The position numbers were made by a program, and so were the translations under genes. Below the pieces are notes generated by a model that worked only from the letters and a program-made list of their open reading frames with translations, did not search any database and was not told where the DNA came from. DNA of 64,000 nucleotides from Odontocerum albicorne (Eukaryota; Arthropoda; Insecta; Trichoptera; Odontoceridae): NCBI GenBank assembly GCA_949825065.1, contig OX463856.1, positions 17,134,095 to 17,198,094 of the forward strand, in the 5' to 3' direction. Positions 32,700 through 42,680 of this stretch are shown here, piece by piece (the stretch's first letter is position 1; each line of letters begins with the position of its first letter).

Positions 32700-33236
32700 C
32701 GGTCTTATCGCTCTTTAGGTACAAGTTTTAAAAAAACAGTAATAAATAAAATTTTACATTTATATGTTAGCAGTATTATAGAAAAGATAAAATGGCATAA
32801 GAAGAACAACACAACAAAGCAAACCAATGAAATTTCATTTATTCCACCCAATAAAAACAAAATCCATACAATGCCAGTATTGATTGCCCAATCTTTTGGA
32901 AATAAAACAACTTGGAACACACTAGATTTTTTTTTCCGGATTACAATCCTAAGATTGGTATGCACCAAGCACTTGATCCCTCCAGTCATCTCTGTCATCC
33001 ACCAGTCTCTTCATCTCCTGGTAGCTGTCACAGCGCACATCCCGGATCACCCGGTCCATGTAGCTATATCTAGGGCGGCCTCTATGGTTATTGCCCTCAA
33101 TCATTCCCTCGACGATGGTAAGGAGCAGGCCTGGGTGCCTGATGTTATGGTCTATCCAACTGGAACGTTGTTGGGCAACTCTATTTTTCCTTTGTTCGAC
33201 ACTAGATTGCTCACTACTATTTGTGACTAATATCAA
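32700..33236 (-). mobile_element. LINE family L-G, C terminus and 3' UTR
   Basis: The minus-strand frame (33236-32949) reads QQRSSWIDHNIRHPGLLLTI, VEGMIEGNNHRGRPRYSYMD and DVRCDSYQEMKRLVDDRDDW. This is the W.GH.LRH..LL..I.EG.IEG...RGRPR tail of an insect non-LTR polymerase. About 250 bp of 3' UTR follows down to 32700 and recurs, 5'-truncated, at 36090-36345. The C-terminal frame is open for 95 codons. Confidence 0.82.
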
Positions 33237-33254
33237 TCAAATCAGTTTATTAAA

Positions 33255-33605
33255 AATAACCACTTAAGAAAAAAATAAGCCTGGCGTTGTGCTACCAATT
33301 TGTCTACCATATGTACGACCCTATATTTGTGAGCAGCATCCTTAAATCTCTGCAGGCAACAATTTGCAGTTTGTTCCCCTTTCTATTGAAATAACTCGTA
33401 ACCGCACTAAATCCTCTTCTTATTGCCACTTGCTTCTCAACGCCCCCCTTTCTCCCCCATATTGCTCCTTGGGTAAGCAGTGCCATCTCCGCTCCCCTCA
33501 GATTCCTGCAGCGCCCACAGGTGAGGAGGGGGCGATAGCGTTCACTTTGGGAAACAATGATTGAACATGTAGTAAAATTAAGGTCCAAAGCGTGTGCAAT
33601 GAACA
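33255..33605 (-). pseudogene. hAT transposase C-terminal dimerisation region
   Basis: The minus-strand frame ends RRGFSAVTSYFNRKGNKLQI, VACRDLRMLLTNI, matching the (ERSFSAVT.LL..KRNRL.IV..GDLRL.LTNI) C terminus of ZBED-like hAT transposases. The same region, more eroded, is at 27268-27410. The upstream half of the frame (33480-33600) is a GC-richer segment with CGRCRNLRGAEMALLTQGA that I do not recognise. All catalytic residues are missing. Confidence 0.7.
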
Positions 33606-33639
33606 TGATCTGAAAGACGAAGAAAATTTGTAGAACATT

Positions 33640-33960
33640 GAAATCACACTTAGCCTACACAGAGTGCTGGAGAATAGAAACTGAGATCCAAGGAAGAAAC
33701 TCCAAAATTAACAAGACTACTACTAACTACCAGTGACATAAAATCACAAACGTTAGCATTAATAGGTAATATAAGAAGATCTCAGTCGATATGGTCAATA
33801 AATATAATGCGACGAATAATGCATGAACGCCCAAATAACACGGGAAAATACCACTAGGCGGACAGAGACAGTGGATTTTAGATAATATGCAGCAAGATAT
33901 TATAAGTAGGTATGGAAAAAAGGGAGCACCGATTGCCTTGAATAAATGTCATTAATACTT
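33640..33960 (+). pseudogene. LINE polymerase C terminus, frameshifted
   Basis: The frame DIKSQTLALIGNIRRSQSIW and MRRIMHERPNNTGK shifts by one base into KIPLGGQRQWILDNMQQDII. This is the L.W.GHV.RM...R...... G.R..GGQR.RW.DN...D tail of insect non-LTR elements. The polymerase domain is absent. Confidence 0.6.
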
Positions 33961-34454
33961 AAACTCTACAGGAGTTCCGTGTCCATCTCAGGTAGGTATT
34001 TAGGTGTGTAGTATAGAGGACTTAACTGTGTCGTTAATGTAAATAGATGATTTTGTATTAAGTTATTATTAGTCAAGTTATTATGCATAGGTCTATTAAA
34101 TACGTTTACATTTGACAATAATTTACGCAACTAGAATAAATAAACGCTTCATTACAGCAAAATGTCAATAATTAAAAAAATGATAAGAAGAAGAATTTTT
34201 GTATGAATATAATAGAAAAAGATAAATTTATAAGGAATCAAAGGGATATGTTTATTCCAGCCTCGAAATAATATATGAATTAACAAGTTCTTGTAAACAT
34301 TTAAGCTAACAATTGATAACGAAATATAAATTTGGATGTGTAGGTTAATAAATAATCAATATATTGATAGCAATGTAATATATAAATAATAAATGGTCCG
34401 AAAGTGAATTTGTATTCTCAAGACAAATTCGTAGCGATTCGCGTTACCTACTCG
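33961..34454. other. AT-rich stretch with no gene
   Basis: Nothing recognised; may include the 3' UTR of the preceding LINE. Confidence 0.45.
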
Positions 34455-34732
34455 TAACTTGACCAAAGACACGTAGACTGTAGTTTTTGATATATTTTTA
34501 GACTGTATTTTTTAGTATCTCAGCCATCTCTCGTGTCGTAGAATGCAGATTATTCTCGATCAATGCCTTGATTTTGTCATCCGTGGCAATTGGCCTGCCA
34601 GAGAGGACACCAACATTGAGTGTCGTTTCACCATTGCGTTTTTTTTAAACCACGTTTAACACACACGATCACTTACTGCGTCATGTATAGTATATACGAA
34701 AATATAGAAGTACGAAATTACTTTCCGGACAA
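34455..34732 (-). pseudogene. mariner transposase N-terminal relic with right terminal repeat
   Basis: Minus strand from the end at 34732 (TTGTCCGGAAAGTAATTTCG): after about 80 bp the frame reads NGETTLNVGVLSGRPIATDD and KIKALIENNLHSTTREMAEI, the GRP linker and second helix-turn-helix of mariner transposases. The first helix-turn-helix and the catalytic domain are gone. A related relic is at 55929-56600. Confidence 0.75.
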
Positions 34733-35510
34733 TCAAATATATCTTGCAATTATAAAATATATAAATTAAGGCAATGTAGAAAAGTTAGTTTGAGAGACAA
34801 GCTTTCAAAAGGTCATAACTCATTTTTTTTTCAATGTACAGCCTATTTTGACCATTAAAAAAAACATATTAAAACTGTAGTGTGCATCAATACAAAATAC
34901 AAGATGTAACAAAGCAAACTTTAAAACATTAACATCATTTATCCTAAATTGCAATCAAAAGATGCACGCATATACCACCACATTGACAAGCACACAGTAG
35001 GCAAAGTCCCACAATTTCATAACGACCTACTCCCCAACCAACAGGAGGGCCATTCCGGCTGTGAGAATGTTTTTTAACCCATATTATTGTACATAAAAAT
35101 CATATTGCCTAAAAATAAAAGAAAAAAAAACATGCTGTTGATGCAATTTTTAAGACAATTATCGTTCTGTCGTGTAGCTCATGACTGAGCATCGTGACTC
35201 CCATGATAGCCTCTGACGACTCCTCTCCATCCATCCATGCACTTCGCGGCTTGAAGGGCAGTTATTAAGAGTAGTCAAGTTGCGTCTCCCACTTGATCAG
35301 TCCAATGCATTGGGATTCTTCCTCTCGTGTGTATTTCTTCCGCGTCTCCAGTAACCACGAACCTCTCCAAACTGTCTCCTTAGCCACGAGCAATGATAAT
35401 AAATATGTGGAATTTGTTAAAAATATAAATATAATCTCACATATATAACACATTTACAAGAAACCTAAAGAAATAAAAAAATGTATGCATTCAAATTTGA
35501 GAAAAGCTGA
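34733..35510. other. Stretch with probable LINE debris
   Basis: At 34980-35070 a frame reads FITTYSPTNRRAIPAVRMF, which resembles a non-LTR polymerase C terminus but is too short to call. At 35160-35260 the sequence is less AT-rich and unassigned. Confidence 0.35.
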
Positions 35511-35607
35511 GATTAAATTACGTGACAGTTAAATTACATGATAGTGAAATTACGTGACAGTTAAATTACATGATAGTTTAATTAAATGACAGTTAAATAA
35601 AAGACAC
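35511..35607. repeat. 16-bp minisatellite, about six units
   Basis: Units ttaaattacgtgacag and ttaaattacatgatag alternate. The motif ttaaattacgtga is shared with the array at 26499-26608. Confidence 0.85.
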
Positions 35608-36085
35608 ATATCAGTAGTATATAAGAGAGAGTAGAGGATGGACTAGCAATCTTGAAGATTTAAATGGTGTATTTTGGGGATATTCTATAAACAACACCCA
35701 TTATTTAAGTCCTTTCAAGGGTGAACGTAACTCATTACCGCATTTATCAGCTGCGTAAAAAAAACAAGTCATTTTTATGTTTCTTCGAATTTTCAGTGCA
35801 ACAGAAAATAAAAACAGTAAAGACGAAACTAAATTTTCCAGGTCCATAAATGACCAATTCATTTCCCCTTCAAAACTTTCTAGACATCTTGTCCCTATGC
35901 GGGGACAGTCAGGATGCGGAGAGCGAGGCTATATATCTCTCTTATTACTTATCATATATACGAGAATATCCCTGACCAAAGTCCTGCAGGGTCAAACCAA
36001 TTTATTTAATTTATAGCTTTGAGTGATCACTTCACAACTCAGAAGCTTTTTGTCAAATGTGAATTTCACTTTCCTCCACTTTTAT
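35608..36085. other. Stretch with no gene recognised
   Basis: A 79-codon plus-strand frame (35777-36016) has no known motif. Confidence 0.4.
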
Positions 36086-36089
36086 TTTA

Positions 36090-36345
36090 TTTCAACGGTT
36101 AAAGGACATTTTAGATACAAAGATTAAAAAACAATATATAATTTAACTTTAACGTGTAAGAAGTAGAAATATGTTATATAAGCAATAGGAAAAAACAGTA
36201 CAAGTCAAACAACACAGCAAAGCAAATCCATACAATTCAATCAATTCATCCCGGTGAGAAAAACTTCTTCACTTTAATCCTGTAAGTGGCTAAAGTTACA
36301 CGAAAATCCATACAATGCCCATATTCATTTCCAATATTTGCAGTC
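36090..36345 (-). mobile_element. LINE family L-G, truncated 3' UTR
   Basis: acacagcaaagcaaatccat, ttcatccc and aaaatccatacaatgcccat match the 3' UTR of the L-G copy at 32700-32890 in order. Confidence 0.6.
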
Positions 36346-37070
36346 TTGTTATGCAAGAGTTCTATAAATAATTAGTTGCGACCATTTCACCATGGAACAA
36401 AATATTTTGCCGAGTGGGCCTATAAGGAACGTGTAGCGTAACAAGCTGAGTTAGTTTCGGACTATTGAAATACGAGCTGACATTTTCAAACAATGTTGCG
36501 ATGTCAAACATCTTTGCTTCTATCTGGCAAGCTTGTAAGCCTCATTACTTTCAATAACACATCATAGTTCAATCAGTTATTGATATCTGCAGTTGGAAAT
36601 TTATAAATCGTAAAAACCTTTTTGATTATATTTCTATTTTTAAATTTAATTGATGATTTTAGGGCAATTTTTAGTAAATAAAAAAAGTTTTTATGTACTT
36701 TTTCCATGTATTTTTTGTTTCTTTATACATCCTTAGTTTTTTTTTTTACTTTTGATGATTTCCATTGAAACTTGTTTTAAAGTTTGTTTGATTTAACGCT
36801 GTTTTTTTACTTAATATTTTTGATTGACATGTTCTGAGTTTTGATCTTTCGTCAAAACTGCGGTCATGAAAAAATAATTAAGTAATGATGAATGAATAAT
36901 CTATATAACATAAAAAATGTGCACAAAAATAATTAGTGTAAAAACAATGTATGATAGAACGAAAAACGTGAACATTAGCAAATAATGCAGATTAAAACAA
37001 CGGATAGTGTTTTCACAGGTAAAATGAACATTGAGGCTTTTTGGCCACGTGAAAAGAATGAGAAATGATA
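36346..37070. other. AT-rich stretch with one shared segment
   Basis: The segment at 36373-36432 (gttgcgaccatttcacc, ttttgccgagtgggcctata) matches the minus strand of 54190-54255, so a dispersed repeat is present. The rest is plain AT-rich DNA. Confidence 0.45.
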
Positions 37071-37074
37071 TATT

Positions 37075-37316
37075 ATTTATAGTTAAGGCATAAACATTGT
37101 GAAGGTTTAAATACATTGTAATTTGTTTTATCAAACACTGTTTATTCTAATTTATGTAACGGTGTAACCCTACCGGTTACAAAGTTTTCCCCTCATCATC
37201 AGGGGAGCTTAGTCTTGTTTGTGATCACCTGATGATGAGGTGAAAATCTTGAAACCGGCAGGGTTATACCTTACATAAAGTGGAATAAACAATGTTTGAT
37301 CAAACAAATTACAGTT
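37075..37316 (+). mobile_element. Foldback family A, copy A3, complete
   Basis: Left extension atttatagttaaggcataaa, then inverted arms within 37114-37314, inner spacer near 37206-37228. A 10-bp repeat with one mismatch (ATGATATATT at 37065-37074, ATGACATATT at 37317-37326) flanks it. The right arm has the clearest motif: cctgatgatgaggtgaaaat followed by cttgaaaccgg. Confidence 0.85.
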
Positions 37317-37478
37317 ATGACATATTTATACAAAATAATCTACATTAGTAGCATGCAAGATACAAGAATTGAGGTAATACCTACAAAAACATGGCACGAC
37401 AAAATTAATCTAATTCTGAAAGAGAGAATATTAAAAAAAAATTATAATATGAGAGTATGCAGAAATGTGCTAAACTAT

Positions 37479-37598
37479 TATAATATTTATAGTTAAGGTA
37501 CGAGTATTAACATTGAACTAGTATTAACATTGTGGAGGTTTAACGACATTTTAATTTGTTTTATCAAACACTGTTTATTCCATAAAACAAATTTCAAT
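37479..37598 (+). mobile_element. Foldback family A, copy A4, internally deleted
   Basis: The left extension (with a short inserted duplication of agtattaacattg) is followed by cattttaatttgttttatca, aacactgtttattcca and directly by the outer end of the right arm, aaaacaaatttcaat. The whole inner palindrome is missing. A 10-bp exact direct repeat, GCTAAACTAT, flanks it (37469-37478, 37599-37608), so it inserted as a deleted form or lost the hairpin afterwards. Confidence 0.85.
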
Positions 37599-37608
37599 GC
37601 TAAACTAT

Positions 37609-38819
37609 ATTATTATTACCTTTCATAATAATATATGATATATTCAACACGTTTGAAATAATGTTGACAACAACAAATTTCTCTTCACGATGTCTATCTG
37701 CGAAACACAAAACCACTCTTCGTACAACATATTATTGTTTATCTTTCGTACTAGGAAACTTTAAAATTTTCTAGTTATTAAAATATAATATGTCGTAAAA
37801 CATTTGAACAAAACTATAAAGTTTAAAATAATAATTTACAGTGTCATCAGACGTGGCGCGCCAACTAACAAGTAAAGTTCAACAAACTAAACGTCGTCCG
37901 ACAAAATACAAAAACATTGACAAATGACCGAAATTAGAGCGCCAGTCATCTGGAGCTAGAGCAATTAAGGACCCAGACGTTCAAGTGGTGACAACCAGGG
38001 GATAGCTCCTATAATATTAGACCATCGGTCTCTGTCTTAGACAAATTTCATGGTTGATGGTAAAATTGTGGTTTAACTCTTAAGAAATATTTTAGTATGG
38101 ATTGGATTATGCTATATTTAAAAAATAACAAAAGAAAGCAGTTTTGAAATTTATCAATTAATAGATAAATTATACACACAATGGAGCTGTATTATTTCAC
38201 TTATAAAATTTAACCCCCGACACATGTTTCAACTTTTTATCTCGAGGTTTTCCATTCTGCCTAAAATGAGTTTCGAGACACATGTCGGGAATAAAAATAT
38301 AATTAATAGAATAACAGTTATAATATTTAATTATACTAATTAAATTAAGTATTATAATATGGATTTCCAAATACTTTAAGATGAAATCTTTGATAAATAC
38401 TCGTATATCACAATAAAAGCAATTGTGGTACAATACATTTAACGGTTTGGAAGCCAATTAGAAACATCATTTTTTTAGTCCCAGGGTATTAATAACCAGC
38501 CCCAATAAATGTATAATCAATCCTAAATCAATATAATTTATTTATTTCTTACGGTTGACTTTACAAAATACAGTTCAGAGAGGCGTTTATGGTATACAAA
38601 AATACAAAACGTAATAAGACATATACTTCATTGTATGTTTTTGGATTTTTATCGAGATACTGAGATAACTTAACCGCTATCTGGGTAGTATGCTAACATA
38701 TTATGAATAAGATGAAAGAGATGTATTATATAAAGAAGCACTCAATGTATATAAGTATAAGTACACTTTATACAAGTAGCAAAATGGTTATACATAAGAG
38801 TATTGGTGACCCCCTTGAC
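37609..38819. other. Long stretch with no gene recognised
   Basis: AT-rich, with a less AT-rich patch at 37850-38000. An 86-codon minus frame at 38197-38457 shows no motif. Confidence 0.45.
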
Positions 38820-39400
38820 TTAATGTTTTGAAGATGCGTGCACTAAGAACATTTTGCGAAGTATCAATAAAAGAAAGTATGCAAAATGAAGAGATCAGAA
38901 TTAAACAAATGGATTCGACATATGTTTTAAGTAAAATGAAAAAAGGAGCTCTATACTGGTTTGAACACGTAGAGAGAATAATTGATAAAATAATGACTAA
39001 GGGAGTTTACAAGTAAGAATTGCAAGGTGTGCGTGGAAGAGGCCGGCCAAGGAAAACGTGGCTGAATCGAGGTTTTGGAAATTGGTGAACGGGACGAACA
39101 CTTTATCGAAATAACCACAAATAACGATACATTATAATGTGTTGGTACCCCCCTTGACGTATGGAAGTAAAACTTAGAATTGACAGAAGACGGATAAAAT
39201 AACGAATAATAATGAGGGAATTCTTGCATTTAGAGAAACAATATGGGATATCAACGTATGAAAGAAGGTGGAACGAAGACACCATTAAGTAATGCATGAA
39301 TAAAATGGATCTTAGAAGAAAGTTGAGAAACGACCCTTGAAGATGGTTTGGAAATAAAGAGAGAATGAATGACGGAAGTATGACTCTTGATCAATTTTTA
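38820..39400 (+). mobile_element. LINE family L-A, C-terminal fragments, possibly two copies
   Basis: MRALRTFCEVSIKESMQNEE, then KGALYWFEHVERI and, after a stop, QGVRGRGRPRKTWLNRG (to about 39075) correspond to VEMRA.R..CG...., L.WFGHVERM and RGRPRRTWL of L-A. From about 39300 a second piece, WFGNKERMNDGSM, repeats the WFGHVERM motif, so two truncated insertions probably lie in tandem. Confidence 0.7.
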
Positions 39401-39720
39401 ATTGTTTATATGTTTTCTTACCAAATGCATTAGAGTTAAAAAAATAATTTAAAGTGTCAGAACATTTGTGACATAAGTTATGTTGATTTTTTGTCGATTC
39501 TGTTTTTGGTCATAAAAAGTCATCATAACTTTTCGTGAGATAATTATGAAACTCCTTATAACATATGGATAGCAAAGAGGTCCATAATTACCCACGAAAA
39601 GTCGCGATAACATTCAATAGTCGAAACCCGAATCGATAAAAAATATAATAATTTGTAATATCACTTAATAATACAGACAAATAGATTTAAAAATATTGGT
39701 TATTTAATCACGTGTACATA
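39401..39720. other. AT-rich stretch with no gene
   Basis: Nothing recognised. Confidence 0.5.
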
Positions 39721-39724
39721 ACAT

Positions 39725-40345
39725 ATATTTTATTTATTTATTTATTTATTATTACACATGACAAGAAATATACACAATTTGAGAAAAAACAACAGGTTAT
39801 TTGATTTGGACATATAATTTTAATGGATCTGGGTTTGTTGCCTTTCATTTGTCGTATCCCCAGTAAACTAGTCTTTTGCCTGTATCTCACTGAGGATATT
39901 TAGCATGAAAAAATAAATCGATACTTCTTTCCGATTTTTGATAACACAAAAAAAACCCCGTTGCACGCTCTCATCAACCTGACAAACAGTGACACTCAAC
40001 TACAACTGGAAACATCTTGCGAAACTCAACTCCTCACACATCATCACTCCAGAAAGACCAAAAATATTCATCCCACAATATACCGCACACAATCATAAGA
40101 ATAAAAATCAAAACAAAAAAAAAAGAAGAAAAAAAGAAAGAAAAACACACAGAAACACAAATACAAAAACAACCAAAATTAAAACAACAAGAAGAGACTT
40201 ACACTCACGAGCTCACATAAATCCTTTCCACTCGTCATTCATCCTGAAAGCCCAAGTACTCAAAATTCTGTCGCAATAACAACCACTCTCCGATCGACTG
40301 TCTAAATGGTTTTCCTACCTTTACTTTTATTGAAGTCGGCACGCC
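39725..40345 (-). mobile_element. Repeat family R-E, copy 3, longest
   Basis: From a tttatttattta run through acatgacaagaaatatacac, ggatctgggtttgttgcctt, cctgtatctcactgagg and ctcatcaacctgacaaacag it parallels the copy at 9541. It also contains an A-rich array (40085-40190) and ends near ccgatcgactgt. On the minus strand this order is a 3' UTR with a taaataaat tail. The adjacent polymerase fragment at 40382-40600 lies upstream on the same strand and may belong to the same insertion. Confidence 0.65.
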
Positions 40346-40381
40346 ATTGTATGTAATGGGAGCCAAATAAGCATATTGCCT

Positions 40382-40600
40382 TTAGGCAAAAGAGGTTTTA
40401 ACTCTAGGGATGGTGAACATTTCATTAGTTGCCATGCGTGTCATGTGTGTCTGCTGAGTCTGCATCTTCCCTTCCTCTCGATGGTAGTGCCAGAGAATGG
40501 ATTTGAGATGTAAATTGGCTATGTTCAGGACCTGATACTCTCTGAAAAGCTCCGCCGTGGGATACCGAGCAGGAAGTTTATTGATTATTTTCACAATCAA
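40382..40600 (-). pseudogene. LINE polymerase C-terminal fragment
   Basis: The minus frame reads IVKIINKLPARYPTAELFRE, YQVLNIANLHLKSILWHYHR and THMTRMATNEMFTIPRVKTS. This has the pattern of the end of a CR1-like polymerase (LP......LF....VL.V..LH...IL ... TR......IPR.....). It is open for 72 codons, and directly upstream of R-E copy 3 on the minus strand. Confidence 0.6.
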
Positions 40601-41039
40601 TTTTTGGGAAACCTGTAATATGATACGAGTATATCGAGTTTACTATTCATTTCCTCAATTCCAGAATTTTTTATTTAATTTTAAATACGAGTATATCAAT
40701 AAACCTACTCAAGACGATTCTCCAAGTTATATAACGATGATCATACACCACATGTCTGAAATAATGTTTTTTTTTTTATTAATGTGTTGAATTTCAAAGT
40801 CAAACAGGTAGTCACTACTATTCTTGGTAACAGGTAGTCACTACTACATACTATTCTTGGTGACAGAATACGGAAAATGCTAGGAATTTGCCCCGTAGCT
40901 GCATATTAGAATTCAATTCGCATTCCGTTCCTTCTACAACCATTTAAGGAAGGAAAGTAAGCCAAATATTAAATACTCAAATATAAAGAGTTTTGAACCG
41001 TCAGATATCTGTAGTTTCTTTATAAATAATGGCTGTTAT
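40601..41039. other. AT-rich stretch with no gene
   Basis: Only a short duplication of caggtagtcactacta at 40806-40846. Confidence 0.5.
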
Positions 41040-41400
41040 GTGTAATGAATGTTTTTATTGGTAGGTAAAATGTATGCACGGAGTATTCAAGTCCCTTAAT
41101 GGGATGTCTCCATTGTATTTTTCGAGTCTGTGTCTGAGAGATGTTCTTTCGGAAGGAATAACAATTTAGAGATCGATTTTCATCTTCATCCAATAAATTG
41201 GTTGTTCCAAATAAATCCAATAGGGCAGAGTATTATGGTCGAATTTTTGCCGTTACTGGTCCTACGGCATGGGATGGTCTGCTTCCTAGTGTCAGAGATA
41301 TGGGTGGTGTGAAGCTTTAAGAATCAATTGAAAGAAATCCTGTTTGCAAGGTTTTACAAAAATTTAGGAGTGTGTTCGAATCCTGATTAAAAGCGCCCTT
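41040..41400 (+). pseudogene. LINE polymerase C terminus (CR1/L2-like), frameshifted
   Basis: One frame reads GVFKSLNGMSPLYFSSLCLR, the (VYK.LNG..P.YL..L) motif. A second frame continues NKLVVPNKSNRAEYYGRIFA and VTGPTAWDGLLPSVRDM, the (L.VPR......R.FSV.GP..WN.LP..IR) motif, and a third gives FKNQLKEILFARFY. The order is right for the last 100 residues of a CR1/L2-type polymerase; two frameshifts break it. Confidence 0.75.
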
Positions 41401-41587
41401 GAGGAGAATTGGCTCGCTAAACGGTGCTTCATAAATTGTCCTTTTATAATTATTATTATTTACTTTTGTACTACTGTACTAAATTTAACAGTACAGGTTG
41501 GAGTGCTACAAAAAAAATTATGTTTTTTTAAATTATTTTTAAAAGTTTTATTTTAACAAAGATTGTAAAACGTTAGATTTTTATTAA

Positions 41588-42005
41588 TGGCGAGATATTC
41601 AGACGGACGCAGAACGAATGAAAGTGATAATATATTTTGAATTAAAGTCACCGATTTCAGTACAACGCGCATTGAGAAATGAAAGGAAGACGGTTTGTTC
41701 TAAGTGGAAAGATCATAATGCGGATTGCGAAGCAGTTTAACGAGACAGGAAATTATCGAAGGAACCCCTACGAACGAGACTGGACACAGTGAACATCACC
41801 ACAGTGACCGCCGTCATTCAAAATAATCCGGCTATTTCAACCAAGCAATTTGCATTGGACATTGGCGTCGGTCGAAGGAGGTTGTCCCGTATATTGCACA
41901 AGGATTTGAATTTATTTCCTTACGAAACTCAACTGGCACACACTCGTCTAAATCTACATATTCGTCTGAACCTGTCAATGTGCTTACAAGTTTGTCGAAA
42001 GTGGT
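41588..42005 (+). pseudogene. Mariner-like (DD41D-type) transposase, N-terminal relic
   Basis: Several frames together give MARYSDGRRTNESDN, ISVQRALRNERKTVCSKW and KQFALDIGVGRRRLSRILHK with DLNLFPYETQLAH. This matches the helix-turn-helix and HP(Y)K.QL linker of the same transposase type as the 13.86-kb element (HKDL..HPYK). A preceding cag at 41497 after TA may be the terminal repeat. The catalytic domain is missing. Confidence 0.68.
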
Positions 42006-42249
42006 AACAATTGGCGGGAGAAAATCCAAATTATATTAATTGATTTTTTATATATAAACATGAGTAGATGCTTCGTTTCCTTTCATCCCGGCACTGAACT
42101 ACGATGAGTGTTGCATTCAAACTAGTCATACTTTTTATTTGGTTTATCCACCTTCGTGGATACTGTTCTTTAGCCCGCCAACTCTCTATACTTCATCTCT
42201 TTATGTCATCGTATAACAGTATTCTCTTCCTACATATTGTTGACATCCA

Positions 42250-42432
42250 TTATTTGATCATAGAGATTAAATCCATTGGTGGGTCTCGCAATCCACGAGG
42301 TGCAAAACATTCGAAGCCAGCACCATATTTTAAAACATTCAGCATATCATCATTATCGTTGCACTTTCTCATATAATTCGGGTCAGCTTTACCAATCAAA
42401 ATAGGGCGTTGTGAGGTGAAATATTTGTACAA
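42250..42432 (-). pseudogene. Possible ornithine-decarboxylase-like fragment
   Basis: The 60-codon minus-strand frame contains YMRKCNDNDDMLNVLKYGAG and FECFAP. This resembles the segment (YAVKCND....VLK.LGAGFDCAS) around the PLP lysine of ornithine decarboxylase. The lysine (K in RKCND) is kept, but AV before it is not and a downstream stop cuts the frame. There are no exon neighbours, so it would be a retropseudogene or a lone exon relic. It is the only hint of a host gene in the window and rests on about 25 residues. Confidence 0.4.
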
Positions 42433-42489
42433 ACCGGTGAATTAAAACTTATGTATTTCTTATTGTTTAATTACTTCAACAAATCCATC

Positions 42490-42680
42490 ACATATGAAGA
42501 ACACTTGGCTGGATCAAATGAAACAGATTAAGACAGAAGGTTAAGTAAAAAGTTATTGTAATAATAATATAATATTGTGAGAGACAGGATATAGTTGAAG
42601 TGAAAGTTGTGTATTTAGATCGAAAAGTTTGGAAAACTGTTATCTCTACATACCTCGCAATGAATATGGCGTAATGATAT
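42490..42680 (+). mobile_element. LINE family L-A, 3' end
   Basis: NTWLDQMKQIKTEG, then after a stop VEVKVVYLDRKVWKTVISTY and LAMNMA, with tail codons for YI next to ATG repeats. This corresponds to TYLDQ..., DEAKEVCKDRK.WRSVLSAYP..NMA of L-A. Confidence 0.65.
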
